The notes under the pieces: model-generated | What the model saw: only the letters and a program-made list of their open reading frames with translations | Told to the model about the DNA's origin: nothing | Database searches by the model: none | Source: Polytrichum commune | Taxonomy: Eukaryota > Streptophyta > Polytrichopsida > Polytrichales > Polytrichaceae | Assembly: GCA_950295325.1 (NCBI GenBank) | Contig: OX485804.1 | Location: 39,556,001-39,620,000, forward strand | Length of the DNA stretch: 64,000 nucleotides | Reading direction: 5' to 3' | Shown here: positions 45,209 to 57,209 of the stretch, piece after piece | Numbering within the stretch: the first letter of the stretch is position 1 | How the letters are laid out: the number at the start of each line of letters is the position of its first letter | Made by a program: the position numbers and the translations under genes

Positions 45209-46072
45209 GAAGAGTGGAGTGGTAATTCACCACCATCGACATAATGAGGGCAGACTATTATATGTGTTTACCGATCATCGATCTGGCCGGCCAGATATGT
45301 ATGTGAGAATGGGTTGGATACATATACACTCTCCCTCACATTGCAAGGTGCCGATGATTACCATGCCCTGCTTCCTAGGGAGACAACATTCGATCCGCCC
45401 AGCAGATGGATCACAGATTCCTTGGGAGACATTCCATCGTCGAGCGTTCTTGGATCAATGTTCCCTGAAGTGACTTTCTCAGACCCTGGTTTCTTTAATA
45501 GTTGGAGATGGGCTGGTAATATTGCATATCCATTAATTCATCAACATGAGGAAACACTCTTTTTTGAAAGTGGGCACTTTACATCACAATTGCCGGATGC
45601 AAATGTAAAACATATACATCTAACTTGGCGGATGCAAATACTTGGTAGAAGATACTTGGATCGTGGAGCAGGAGAGTAGAGCTTCTCAAACCAATCTTTG
45701 TTGAACCAATCTAGTTGCTTACAAGTCGGAGGAGATGAGGGTAAGATGCATATAAGATTGATTCATCGACATAAAATCATAGACACGAAGGGGCGCATCA
45801 TGACTTGTGAAAATGGGCACTTTACATTACAAAAGTAGACGAATTATGTTTACTAATACAAAACATATACAACTTGGCGGATGTAGCAGCAGCAGCAGCA
45901 ACCTCGCTCCCTTGTTCCGGCTGCCGCCTCTTCACATGCAAATCCCTCACATTACAATGCCCTGCATACTTGGTAGACATTGGATCGTCGAGCAGGGGGT
46001 AATTAAACTTTGTCAGGCTTGTGTGACCAATCTTCTTCTTCCTGAGCAAACTCGATCGGTCGAGTGAGTTGT
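45209..46072. other. 3' flank of the TIP gene with degenerate duplications
   Basis: No separate gene. A block close to CCCTCACATTACAATGCCCTGC followed by a GGAGACATTCGATCGTCGAGC-like block recurs in variants near 44850-44930, 45330-45440, 45630-45675 and 45945-45995. A (CAG)5 run lies at about 45884-45899. The poly(A) signal of the TIP gene should fall here but was not fixed. Confidence 0.4.
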
Positions 46073-47844
46073 TTAGAAGTCGGAGGAGATGGGCTGGTGG
46101 GGGTGAGCGGGGGCGGGGGTGAGGAAGACCCCGTCGTAGATGAGCGCGGCAAGGGCAGCACCGATGAAGGGGCCGACCCAGTACACCCAGTGGTTGGTGA
46201 AGTCCCATGCGACCACAGCGGGTCCGAAGCTGCGTCCGGGGTTCATGGATGCACCGCTGAATGGTGCTCCGACGAAGATGTTGGCCAGCACGGTGAATCC
46301 GATTGCGAGAGGAGCGATCACTCCCACCGTGCCCTTCTTGGGGTCCACGGCGGTGGCAAACACCACGAACACCAGTGTGAAGGTGAGCACGATCTCCATC
46401 AACACAGCTCCCCATACCGACATGCCGGCTCCGATCGCGTGGCGAGCGACATCCTCTCCGGTGGTCACAGTCTTCAACACCCACGCGCCTGCAAGGAAAC
46501 AATCAGATCAAAATAATCCTTTAAAAAAGGTTGTCCTCCTCCACCGAAGTCGTCTTCACGTCGTTAGGCACTAACTTGCTTGAAGATCAAGCTACATCAT
46601 GACTAAGAATACTACGAAATCAACTAGGTAGACGATTAGTAGAATACGTGGAGAAATTAGATGCCCCTGGTAATCCAATAGAATGCATGCAAGCAAGCTC
46701 AACTCATCATCCCCAAACCTGTACAACAGAGCCCTGCTTCCTCCAAATATTATTGTGTCACTAATTAACAATCCAATTGGAGAACTGGTCCACTCTGTTG
46801 AGAAATTACATGACCTCTTCTTCTCGAACAACACTAGCAAGACAGGAAAATCATCCTGCGTCTGTACTACTCAAAACAGCAGAGTTGAGGCATCTGAGGT
46901 AGATGAGAACTAAGTAGGTAACGTTCTACGAGCAAGGAAGATAATACGTCCCTGGTAATCCAATACTATGCATGCAAGCTCAACTCATCAGCTGGAACTC
47001 TTTGGAACAGAGTCCGTCCTCCACCGGAGACTTGTTATGCGACCACCTAACACTTGTACGCCTAATCAATACGACGAGAAATCGGATGACGTCTGCTTAC
47101 AAGACAACACTACCCGAACACGAAATCCTACAACTACACTAACCAAACTCGTGGTTGAGTCACAACAATTATGACAGAGTTCAAGCCTTTGAGGCAGACG
47201 GAAACAACAAATCGTACAACAACTTGCTCATCTTCAGACTTGCTCAAATTACTGGTTCATTAATGACAGTGGACTCTGAATTGAGACCTCTGAGGTGGGA
47301 AGAAAACGATTGAGGTGGACATTGTTGCTGTGATGATCCAAGGGCTATCATCCCTGCTATGGGTTGACAGCCCAAATGCAATTTGCAACAACGGTGATGA
47401 TGATGATGAATATTGGTGATACGACTGTATCTATGATTTGGTAATCTTCGGGAATGAAGTCTGTCTCATTTCACTCTTGCAAGGTGGGAGAGATTTAATA
47501 GTACCTGCAACGGCACCCAAGAGCTGAGCGATCCAGTAGAGGATGAGTCTGACGACTGTGATCTGGCCAGCCAGAGCGAGACCCAAGGACACAGCGGGGT
47601 TGACATGGCCTCCACTGATGTTAGCGGTGGCAGCCACCAAGATGACGATGGCCAACCCATGGGCGATGGCAATCATAAGCAACCCTCCAGCTTCCAGATC
47701 GCCTGGGTGGATCTTCTCATACGACATCACGGTTCCCACTCCGATGAACACGAACAGGAACAGTGTGATGAACTCCGCCAACGCTCCTTTGAGAGCATCG
47801 GGGCTCGAGGCTTCCTCGGTATCACCAAACGCCAACTTCGCCAT
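46073..47844 (-). CDS. Tonoplast intrinsic protein (TIP-type aquaporin), two exons
   Basis: Exon 1 is 47844-47505 and exon 2 is 46488-46073. The intron (47504-46489, 1,016 bp) has GT and AG ends and splits a Gly codon after GAVA. The product is 251 residues, the usual TIP length, with six membrane spans. The first pore motif is HVNPAVS (NPA at 82-84). The second reads MNPGRS (196-198), with Gly in place of Ala. The predicted selectivity filter is His62, Ile184, Ala193, Arg199, the HIAR type seen in TIP3/TIP4-like proteins. The NHWVYWVGP segment and SSDF tail also fit TIPs. It should move water, and perhaps small neutral solutes, across the vacuole membrane. The start MAKLAFG is chosen over an in-frame start 15 codons upstream because TIPs begin this way. 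Confidence 0.95.
46640..47310 (-). repeat. Internal ~290-bp direct duplications in the TIP intron
   Basis: The block CCTGGTAATCCAATA, then ATGCATGCAAGC and CTCAACTCATCA, occurs at about 46664 and again at about 46951. A second block, TTGAGGCATCTGAGGTAGA-like, recurs near 46885, 47180 and 47285. The intron therefore grew by local duplication. Confidence 0.7.
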
Positions 47845-48090
47845 AGCTACAAATGCACTGCAACACAGACACAAGAATAGGCACAACAACCTCGAGCACA
47901 GACAAATACAAAACCAGCTGCCCTTCCTCTAGATCTTCCTCCTCCTTGTTGTGGAAGCTCTAACTGTGATGAGAGAAGAGTTGTTGTTGCAAGGTGGAGA
48001 TGATGAATGCGAGGAGGGGGGCAGGAGTTTTAAGATGTGGGGAACCCTGCCTCATCCCCTTCTCTTTTAAAACAACTAGGGGTGGGTGAT
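47845..48090 (-). promoter_or_regulatory. 5' UTR and core promoter region of the TIP gene
   Basis: On the minus strand a TTTTAAAAGAG stretch (about 48065-48076), about 220 bp before the start codon, could act as a TATA-like element. The sequence between is rich in short AC and CT runs, as in plant leaders. The site is a guess from position and composition. Confidence 0.3.
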
Positions 48091-49544
48091 TTTCTCTGGA
48101 TACCTTCCAATGGGAAAACTTACAACAACGACAACAACAAATAAATCCGAGAAAAGATGTTATTTTTTGGTGGGTTTTTTGGGGGCCTTCTGGATGGTTT
48201 CACTTTGGTAAAGCTGCATGCGTTGCTGCCGGTGCAGATTGTCCCATACTCTTCATCCATCATACCTACCTAGGTGAGCAGAAGTAGGCGTCCGCATCTT
48301 ATTATTACTTGAAAACTGTACCAAATGATGATGCTGATGCTTCGGAGATTCGTACACCCAGTGTGGCACTACTTTCAACTCTAAGCTTATTAATTTACTT
48401 CCTTACTTACTTACTCACAGACATCAATCGGCCGCTGAGTCAGACAGAGATGTCCTTTGACAGAAGCTTTCGGAAGATGAAGTTTGTTGTAAACCATCAG
48501 AAACCGAATCGAGCAATCAGCTTTTGGGCCTCCTCACTGTGCCAATTCAGTGGGTGTGCTTATGATAATTGATTGATTAACTTATTAGAGGATTTGCACT
48601 AAGTAGGGAGATTTTAACATAGTACTGTAGTTAGCAGGAAATCGCTGGGTTAAGGCCTGTAAATGGCCCTATGTGGTCAATCTCAGTCAAAGGAGTTTTC
48701 AGAAACACAAGTTAGCAGGTGTCAAGTGTTCAGGTTCAACAAGAAACTTGCCGGACAACAACACTCTCATTATGAGACGGTATTATGTACTGGGCAGGTG
48801 GAGCACTCCTAGCTGGCTGAAAAGTTGTGTGATCAAAAGCTTCTATGAATCCAGTTAACCTAGATAGATCTTGAATGGTTACTTTTTCAGACTACCCCAC
48901 CCACTTCTCATAGGATTTGAAACATGCGATTAGTACAAGATGGTTAGCAAATCTAAATCAAGGCCATAGCCATTTCCTTGTAATTTTCAGAGCTCGTATG
49001 AGTATCTTATTCGTTATCGAAGCAAAGATTCTTGTGTTCATAAAATGGTCATATAGTCTCCGCCCCCCCCCCCCAAATTATGTTGATTATTGATTTTAGA
49101 ATGATTATCATATTTTGAGCACATAGTCCAATCTATTTTTAACACAAGTCTTTTGAGAGTTGTTCTTGGAGCTACACCTAAGTCCATACCACTCAAATTT
49201 AGGTGCTTGATTTAGACGGTGATTGAATTAGGCATATCTACCTTCGAGCAAGATCACACTTTCCCGTTACACATAACTTTGAACAATTTAGAGGTGAATA
49301 TCAACAAAGTAGGTGCCCACTTTTTCTCATCATCGTCAATTTAGAGGTGCTCTCTCCTCTTTGAGTTCTTCCTCCCTATCAAATTCATAACTTACATAGG
49401 GAGAGTTTTGACACCTCTTCGAGGCAATCAACTATTACTGTATCACAACCTTTGACCAAACATAATCCTAGCTTCAACCTTTCTTTTTATAGAGGCCTAT
49501 ATATTGTAAGATGTCGATTTTGATCATGGGACCCACCAATTAAA
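48091..49544. other. Intergenic, no gene recognised
   Basis: Only short open frames. A C14 homopolymer lies near 49062-49075. Confidence 0.5.
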
Positions 49545-49800
49545 GAGATTATATATAGTGAACATGTGGAATTCATAGAGGGACTCGTCTCCTCTAAACT
49601 ATAGCTACCCAATTTAACACCTCTTTATGTTAGTGCTTGGTGTACAATGTGTGGTGATGTTGTTACCACAATATTGGGAGCTTTCATGATCACATGTTGA
49701 ACACCAAACACTAATACAAGGGGTGTCAAATTGGGTCACATTAACTTAGAGGGGATTAGTCCCATTGTATATCCCACATGCTCAACCTATATGAGCACTA
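49545..49800. mobile_element. Hairpin MITE, ~255 bp
   Basis: Imperfect arms of about 110 bp pair around a short centre near 49675: GGGACTCGTCTCCTCTAA, CCCAATTTAACACC and AGTGCTTGGTGT pair with matching blocks inverted on the right. A partial relative of the right arm lies at 54433-54560. Confidence 0.65.
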
Positions 49801-50812
49801 TAAACATTCATTTCCATAACATGGCCTACACTATTTCTAAGTATTTGTGGCTTGAAATTGACCTGGACCATATTGTTTATAAGATGAACCTCAATTTTTG
49901 TCTATAAAGAACTGAAATGTATCAATGTGGACCACTCAAAACATTTTGCTACTCACAAGATTATGGTGTATTGTGAAGTCAATCAATGTAAATAATGAAA
50001 TGTGTGTGTCACGTGGGCAATATTTTTGTCAACATTGTGCATTCTAAATTACTTGCATAACATATACATTTCATGTACAAACTAAGATGTATTATGAGAT
50101 CAATATATGAATATGCTCTTGTCCATTTGTTGTGTGGCACTACCTTTATCCTTGTTGTACATCACACAATGCCACTTGTCTTTATCACACCTTCATCATG
50201 TCCAAGCATGCGACACGTAATGCAACAGGTGGTTTTGTTGGTATGGCACTAGTAGACGTGGTCCACTCTAATTCTAAAAGCATTTGACAAAAGATGTGGT
50301 CCACTCCAGTTATTAGCCACATTATTCTAACATGTGGTGCAATGTATTTAATCTTTCGAACGGGCATTTCAATCATGCTGATCCTACCAGGGGTCATCGT
50401 TTCTTCTCTCTATTTAATCTTTCGCCCTTACTAAGAAAATCATGAAAACGTGGCAACAACAATATTTGCATTAATGATGGTTGTAGACAAGCCCTACCAT
50501 AATAGAAAAGAAAATCGGATGAGTGTGTAAAAACACCAAACTTTGATGTCCTTTCACCATCCTTACCCCCATACTTGTGTGGGTACGGGTGCATAATGTT
50601 AAGGTGGTGGATAATATACCACTCTTGTACAAGTGTACTATTACCGAGAGTGATCACATCGTACTTAGACACACACACACCTCAAAATAGATGGTGATAA
50701 AATGATCAATACCCCTCCCAACACCAACACCTTGAAATCTTACACAATAAATACACCTAATTTGATTATGGAAATCTAATCACCACCTTAACATCATGCT
50801 CCCATGTTGGTT
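49801..50812. other. Intergenic, no gene recognised
   Basis: AT-rich; short open frames only. An (AC) run lies near 50670. Confidence 0.5.
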
Positions 50813-51040
50813 CAATGAACGGGGAGAATTGGCTGCTAATTACATATAGAACGGTCGAGTTTGAGAAATAATTGGTTGAAGTTCAAGACTTCAAGAAAAT
50901 CGTCAATCACTTTTAGATGATCTTCTAGAATGCACCCCAACATAATAAAGAAAACTGGAATTCACGTCAAGATGATATCGGTCGAACTTGAACACACTAG
51001 GATATCAGCCGATTATGCCCAAAAATCTCCCTTGACACTG
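50813..51040 (+). mobile_element. CARTG-ended MITE family, full copy (228 bp)
   Basis: Starts CAATGAACGGGGAGAATTGG and ends ATCTCCCTTGACACTG. Flanks TGTTGGTT and TGTCGTTT agree at six of eight positions, as for an old 8-bp hAT-type duplication. Confidence 0.7.
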
Positions 51041-51141
51041 TGTCGTTTTGGTTCATCTAACGAATGCAACTTTGAATCCTCATAACCGTTGCGTGCAGAA
51101 TTCGGATAAGACATACTTGGATTCATTGGAATCCTCTCTCA

Positions 51142-51634
51142 GGGCCACTTCACACACGAGACTGAGAGCCCATGACCAATACATTTCAAGCACTCTCATT
51201 GGTGGAAAAAGCGGAGCCGGTCCAAGTTCGCTTCACACTATGTTTGAGGGACCATCGGAGTATGTGACTACAAGATGGATGTAAAGTCTACATGGATTCC
51301 TACGTGGCATCGAACGGATCACGTTTCATGGTCACTTGGACTATTTTCAAAAACCACCTCTTGGAGGTCGACCTAACACAAAACCGGGAGACCATGGCAC
51401 TCCGTACACTTAGAACCATTGATGTATTCTACTTTATCATGCTTGAGGACCCGCATGAATAGAAACTCATTGAAATAGTATTCGGTCAAGGGCCCGGTCA
51501 CATATGACTTCACACTCCACTCGAGGATCCGTAACCACACTACATGATTTCGGAGGTGTGTTGGGACGGCCTTTGGACACTTTCTTTTGGGCTCTCACGG
51601 TTTCATGGTCACGGCTCTTGGCATGAAGTGGCAC
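51142..51634. mobile_element. Tourist-like MITE, 493 bp, second copy, TSD TCA
   Basis: Reverse-complement relative of 24266-24764 over its whole length, with GGGCCACTTCACACACGAG at the left end. TCA lies on both sides (51139-51141 and 51635-51637), so it moved independently of the other copy. Confidence 0.85.
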
Positions 51635-51637
51635 TCA

Positions 51638-53528
51638 ATTACTCGTGTTGATATAATGACACCACATATCCTCAACGCCATCTACCTTACCATCATTTAC
51701 GCCCAAGTACCTACTTATAAAAAACCGACGTCGAGTGTTTTACTGCAAGCAGCAATGCCACAAAGTCCACAAGTTACCACCAGAGTTCTGTTCCCAGATG
51801 CAAGTCAAACGGACCACCACCACGACGGCATCTCCAATGCGTTGTCAGGATATATATATATCGTATTAGTACATTTATTAAAAAAAACACGCACACACAC
51901 ACACAATATATCCCCGAAAGTCGACTCCACTACTAGTACTCGAGCCTCGTGACCTTATATACTGCAGTAGTAGTAAAGTATGGACTTATTAGGATCCTTT
52001 AGTGCGTGAACAAGGTTCCACGCTTCACCATGCCGCAAACGACCCAGAAGAAAGAGAAAGAGAGAGAGAGAGGGGGAAAAAAGAAGGAAAAAAGTATACA
52101 TTCTGAGATGCCCATTGGCAGAGGAGGCCCCACCCGAAGCATGGACCATTTGTATGGATTGGAGAATAATAATACATAAGATAGGATGGAGACTGCCCCG
52201 TGGCGAGCATCCGACCCAGGTGTCGGAAAGGGGCTGGATTGGAATCAATTGTCGGCCAGCTAAGTTATCTTCACACGACCACTTTATGTACTGTGTCTTC
52301 CTTCATGCATTGACGTTGCCAGGGCCAGGGCCAATGCTCACCCCTTTCGTTTGGTACGCGGGAGATATATGTATATATATATATACATATACATATATAT
52401 ACATATGTGTGTGTGTGTGTGCATAAGGTATGTGGGTGTTATTTGGTTTGTTTCTAGAAAAAACGTTTTTCCACTTCTACCGATTAGAGTCACACAACGG
52501 AACTCGTGTTGTTGCATCATTAGCAACTCTAAAATGAAGTATTGACATAATCATGCTTCCCATGATTTAGTCGTGGTTATCGGAAATGCATGGTTGCTTA
52601 TTCCTTATCTAAGTACAGTGGTCCTCCTGATTGCTTTTCGTAATTGAGTGTGAAGTAGTCCGGAGCAGTTACCATATTTTGGAGATGTGGTCCAATCTAT
52701 TTGAAGAATGTGCCTTTTGTGGTGTTTGTTCTTGGGTCGTCACCTAACCTCACACTTTGGTACCAAATATAGGTGTGTATTCAAGAAAAGCAACCAATAA
52801 CACATGCATGTACGTTAGCATTTTGCCTTCTCCTTCGAAGAATCCAACGATTTGCAATTGTTTTAGCTCCTAAAAGTCAAAGTGAAATCTACCCAAAATC
52901 GTCCTAAAGGGTTCATCTCAACCCAACAACTTATTAAAGAGAATGTGTATCTCTAATGGTGGCTATGATTGCATAGATGGCAACTTTGTAGAGTTTGGAT
53001 TATAAAGGTGAGCAAACCTCGATCTTAAGTTCACTCATCTTCCAAGACATCAAAGCATGTCTTATTCAAACTTGACAAACAAAAGCTATAAGGGTTCAGG
53101 GTTCAGGGTTTATCGGTAGTGAACCCTAAACCGACATGGCATCGTGAGTTAAGGTGGTGGACATTCTCCGAACCAAAATTTAAGGTGTTGAGAGGGGGTA
53201 GGGGGTGCAAGCTTTGACAAAAAAGAAAAGCTCGTCTCAAAATAAACTACTAGAGCGTTGATATAATTAGACCATGTTTTGCTCACCCTTTTCCAATGGG
53301 AAAGAACCTAGTTGCACTAAGGTAGCTACCAATGGGTTAGTTGCTAATATAGGTAGATGATGGTGGTGGAATGCATCCGATTTGGAGTCAAGAAGCGTCC
53401 CATAGCCCATTATTCCCGGGCACGTGGCTTTGATGTATCGGGAATGGGTCCTTCAACCTGAGCTTGAACAATGCTACAAGATGCTCTGAGAATTCAGTGG
53501 TACTTCACCCCACACTGAAAGTGTGACT
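51638..53528. other. Intergenic with simple repeats
   Basis: An (AT)/(ATAC)/(GT) compound microsatellite lies at about 52363-52421, an (AC) run near 51890 and a purine-rich (GA) run near 52050-52090. No gene. Confidence 0.5.
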
Positions 53529-53955
53529 CGATGAATGGGGAGAACCAACTGCTACATTTGAGAATGACCGGTTGAAGTTCATTTTTAATAGATTTAGATA
53601 ATATAATGGTCCAAGATGACCCTAAACTACCGGATGATAGTGGAGAGGTACCCATTTCCGAATGAAGTGGTTGGCGGTTCGGTTCCTGTTGTAACATCTT
53701 CTCTCTACTTAACGGAAAAAAACTAGTTAAGCAGGTAGGAAGTCAAGAAGCCACCCGCCGCAGGAAACCCCACCCTACACCAAGAAGATTCTTGAACATA
53801 GTAAAACCAACATGCTCAAATCCGCGTTGAATTGCCTAACGTTGGTTATGTATTTACTTATTTAGATAATATAATAAAGAAACAATGAAAAATGTGAACA
53901 TGTAACCGGATGGACTTGGAAACACTAGGGTCTTGACCGATTACGCCCAGACACT
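53529..53955 (+). mobile_element. CARTG-ended MITE family, copy split by an insertion
   Basis: The left part (ATGAATGGGGAGAACCAAC) and the right part (AACCGGATGGACTTGGAAAC to CCCAGACACTG) belong to the family but are separated by 53608-53860. Confidence 0.65.
53608..53860. mobile_element. Putative retroposon, 253 bp, 15-bp target duplication
   Basis: TTTAGATAATATAAT occurs at 53593-53607 and again at 53861-53875, exactly bordering the insert. A 15-bp duplication is typical of LINE-mobilised sequence. The insert has no clear A/B boxes or poly(A) tail, so its type is open. Confidence 0.55.
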
Positions 53956-54432
53956 GGTGTGAATGCATCAGCTTAGCCATGTTCCAGTTGATCCTGTTAA
54001 TTCAACTAACTTCCTGTAGTAAACTTTTGAACTTATTCTCAACTTGCAAGAGAGCACCAGGGCAGGCAGTACAGTAGTGAATAATGAAGGGTGTGAGTAC
54101 TCTTTGTCTAGAGAATCAGTGCGAATAATTATAAGTAAGGAAATTTGGAACCCTGTTACGGAGTTAGCTAGACTCTAAGATATATGTCTTCAGATGCACT
54201 CCTTGTGACTTGAAATGACCCCACCCAGTGGCTAAGTAGAGGACAAGGAAAGTGAGTTTATAAGGTGCCGACACTTGCCGCCCTCTGCCGCCCCTACCAC
54301 GGTCACCTCACTTGCTAGTAGGCTTCACCGAAAAAGCAAGCGAAGCCGTAGTAACTAAAGCAACCACCGTTGTGGTTTTGTTTTGTATTGTATTGTTAAC
54401 CATTTATTGTCCAAGGGTTATATACTTATTAG

Positions 54433-54560
54433 AGCACGATCACACGTTCGACACCAATCGTGAACCCAAAGGCGTGCTAAAACGGGTAACGATCGTTTGA
54501 GGGGGGAGTTAGTTTCGTTATATGTTTCACACGTTCACTCTATATGAGCTTTGTAAACTA
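54433..54560 (+). repeat. Partial relative of the hairpin MITE at 49545
   Basis: GATCACACGTTCGACACCAA, AGTTAGTTTCGTTATATG and TTCACTCTATATGAGC match blocks of the right arm at 49.7-49.8 kb in order. Confidence 0.5.
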
Positions 54561-54710
54561 CGGGTCATGTGATCAGAATTAAAGTCTTATAATACACAAG
54601 GCTTTACATCAAAATAGTTGAAGCTAAGATTTTGTCTGGTAAAAAATTACGAGGTATTGATAGTTGGTTCTTTTATCAAGGAGTTGAAAGCTAAGGGGTA
54701 ATATGATTAC

Positions 54711-54917
54711 CTTTGCTCGGGAAGTTTTTGGGCGTAGTCGATCAAGATCCTAGTGATTCTAAATCCAACCGGTTACATGTCGACATCTTCCGGTTTCGCT
54801 TTATTCCTTTGAGGATGTATATTTTATAGATTCCTTTATATTTCTATAAATCTCCTGAAGCCTCAAACTTCAACCGGTTCATCTGTAACTAACCGCCGGT
54901 TCTCCCTGAGCATTGAT
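54711..54917 (-). mobile_element. CARTG-ended MITE family, reversed copy
   Basis: Inverted relative, with GAAGTTTTTGGGCGTAGTCG at the left, AACCGGTTACATG in the middle and GGTTCTCCCTGAGCATTG at the right. Confidence 0.6.
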
Positions 54918-55491
54918 GTATATCCGTTTGAACGAAGAACACTCTATATCGGTTCATTGGGGTCAAACTTCCGTTGAACAAAACTTGACATGCTAAAATG
55001 AGTTGAACACTCAATGAATCAATCAATATAACAAAAAACTATTCACCCCAACCTCCCACACCCACTCCAAGAATACATGCACCAAACATGAACCAACTCC
55101 CCACCAAAACTCCGGTTGAGTTAAAAAACAACTCTATGCACCCACATATATTCTCTCTCTCTCTCTCTCTCATGTGATAAGCTTACAGCTTTCGAGGGAC
55201 CCGAACAAAAGTCGGGTGTTGTTCTGCCAAAATCATCACACGGGACGCAATGAATGAGGTGAGAAACTTTACGGTAGGTAGCCCAAGGACCTCATGCAGG
55301 AAAATTATGAACTTTTGGGGCAAAAGCTGTGAGAAGGGTACAAATATCCGACGTACTATCATCACAATGTCGATTTAAAAGGGAAACGGATCAATCGTGG
55401 AATGCGTGTGTGTGTGTGTTTTTGTGGAGGGGGTAATATGCGAAAGTGCCCAGACTGAAATTACTTCCAATCGCAGAATCAATTTCTACAC

Positions 55492-55640
55492 CAATGAATG
55501 GGGCAAGCTGACCGCTACTTCCAGATGAATTGGTTGAGTTTGAGAAATAACCGGTTCAAGTTCAAAACTTAAGAATTTTAATGATGAATAAAGACAATCC
55601 CAAAAGATCACAATATGTAACTGGTTGGACTTGGAAACAT
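55492..55640 (+). mobile_element. CARTG-ended MITE family, truncated copy
   Basis: Starts CAATGAATGGGGCAAGCTGA. It is cut off after AACTGGTTGGACTTGGAAAC. Confidence 0.6.
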
Positions 55641-55820
55641 ATAGACTTTGATTCATGCTTACTTGAGGTAAAAATGGATCTTAAACAACTCATTTTTCTC
55701 ACTCGGACCCTTATATTTGAAGGGTATGTGGTACGGTGAGGATCAAAGAGCAAAACATCATAAAGACATGTGTCGAAAAGGGATTGGACTACATCTTCAA
55801 ACATTACGAATAAAAAACTA

Positions 55821-56238
55821 CTCCCTCCGTTTCAGAATAAAAGTTACGTTTTAGAGAATCCGTGGGCATAAGGTCATTTTTCGCGCTTTTAGCACAAAAT
55901 TGCGTGCGTTGCATATATAGCTCTCACTAAGCGCTTTCCGGCGAGCTAGGGGTGTCCATAGTAACGCCTGTTCATCGCCATTGACAATTGACACCGATTG
56001 ATCTCACACGTAAAACCACGTTGATGCGCGTCGACGCCGTCGAGTCCAAATATCAATTGTTAAACGAGTGTAAACTGCTATTTGACTTGGTAGTTCATCA
56101 ACAACAACATTTACATTGTTTATGGCAACATTCCAATTCGTTTGGCGAAGTTTGAGAGAAATTTCACCAAAGGTAACTTTTATTTCGTAACGCAGTTGAT
56201 GTCCAAACGTAACTTTTATTTTGAAACAGAGGAAACAC
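55821..56238. mobile_element. Stowaway-like MITE, 418 bp, TSD TA
   Basis: Starts CTCCCTCCGTTTCAGAATAA and ends as an inverted AAAATAAAAGTTACGTTT-type repeat, with TA on both sides (55819-55820 and 56239-56240). CTCCCTCCGTTTC is the classic Stowaway end. The interior is GC-richer than the surroundings. Confidence 0.85.
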
Positions 56239-56950
56239 TACTCTACAATCAACAATGAACTACAGTAGTTGGGAAGACCTACATATCCAATCAAGAAATC
56301 ACCAACGAAACATGCACTTCCGATAACCGTAACTACATCATAGAAAACCCAATTTTCACTCCAGTTTTTTGCATATGTTTCATCGTAGATTTACTAATGC
56401 AACACGAGGGTGGTTTTTTTTGTTCCTTGTGTGTAAATATTAATATTAAAGTTGGAGAGCATGCAACAAACGTACCAAATAACACCCACATACAGTACCT
56501 TATGCCCAAAAATCTCCCGGACACTGCCCTAGACACGGGTCGAAAGCAATTAATCTTGACCCACTGACTATACTTACACATCATCTGTTGAGAGCAGGCA
56601 GTACTAGAGTACCAGCCAGCCAGCCAGCAAGCATCATTTAAAGCCACGTGGCACAGCATGGCGCTAAAGAGGAGCTGGAAAGCCTGCCCAATTGTCATAC
56701 CAACTTGATAAGACGCCACGTCACCTCATGCTAGTTGGCACTGCCGTAGTATGAGTGGTATATTGTTTTATTTGTTTTAATTTTAATTTTAATCTCCGGG
56801 CAGGGCCCTGCCTTGCCTTGGATTTATCAAAGAAACGATTCCAACAGGGCTCCCGATCGGAGCTTAGGGAAGTTGGAACTGGTCCAACCTCCTACTACTA
56901 TACAGTTTACATGATACGTTATAATTTCATTACCAAACAAGAGTTGGTCT
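56239..56950. other. Intergenic, no gene recognised
   Basis: It contains an isolated family end, ATGCCCAAAAATCTCCCGGACACTG, near 56508-56527, the remnant of another CARTG MITE. Confidence 0.45.
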
Positions 56951-57209
56951 CATTGTTCGGGGACGTTTTAGGGCCATTTGTAAGCTCGGTCGAGATCCTA
57001 GTGTTTCTCTAAGTCCGACCGGTTTCGTGTTGTGATTTTATTTTTTTATTTTTTTGGGTTTGTTTCTTTGGTATTACTTTGGAGTATATTCTGTAAACTA
57101 TTCTAGAATGATCCGGAAAGTTTCCTTCCTCAGGTCTTGAACTTACAAGCGGTTGATTCTCAAACTCCACCACTTTGTAACAATTGGTCGGTTCTCCCCG
57201 TTCCTTGGT
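56951..57209 (-). mobile_element. CARTG-ended MITE family, reversed copy
   Basis: CATTGTTCGGGGACGTTTTA at the left, AGATCCTAGTGTTTCTC inside and GGTTCTCCCCGTTCCTTGG at the right. A fragment of another copy follows at about 57232-57300. Confidence 0.6.

Noticed and set aside
45114-45679. Overlapping open frames of about 120 codons downstream of the TIP
   Set aside because: They run through a MITE and degenerate duplications and show no protein features.
47845-47889. Upstream in-frame start adding a Leu/Cys-rich N terminus to the TIP
   Set aside because: TIPs have no such leader, and MAKLAFG is a typical TIP start.
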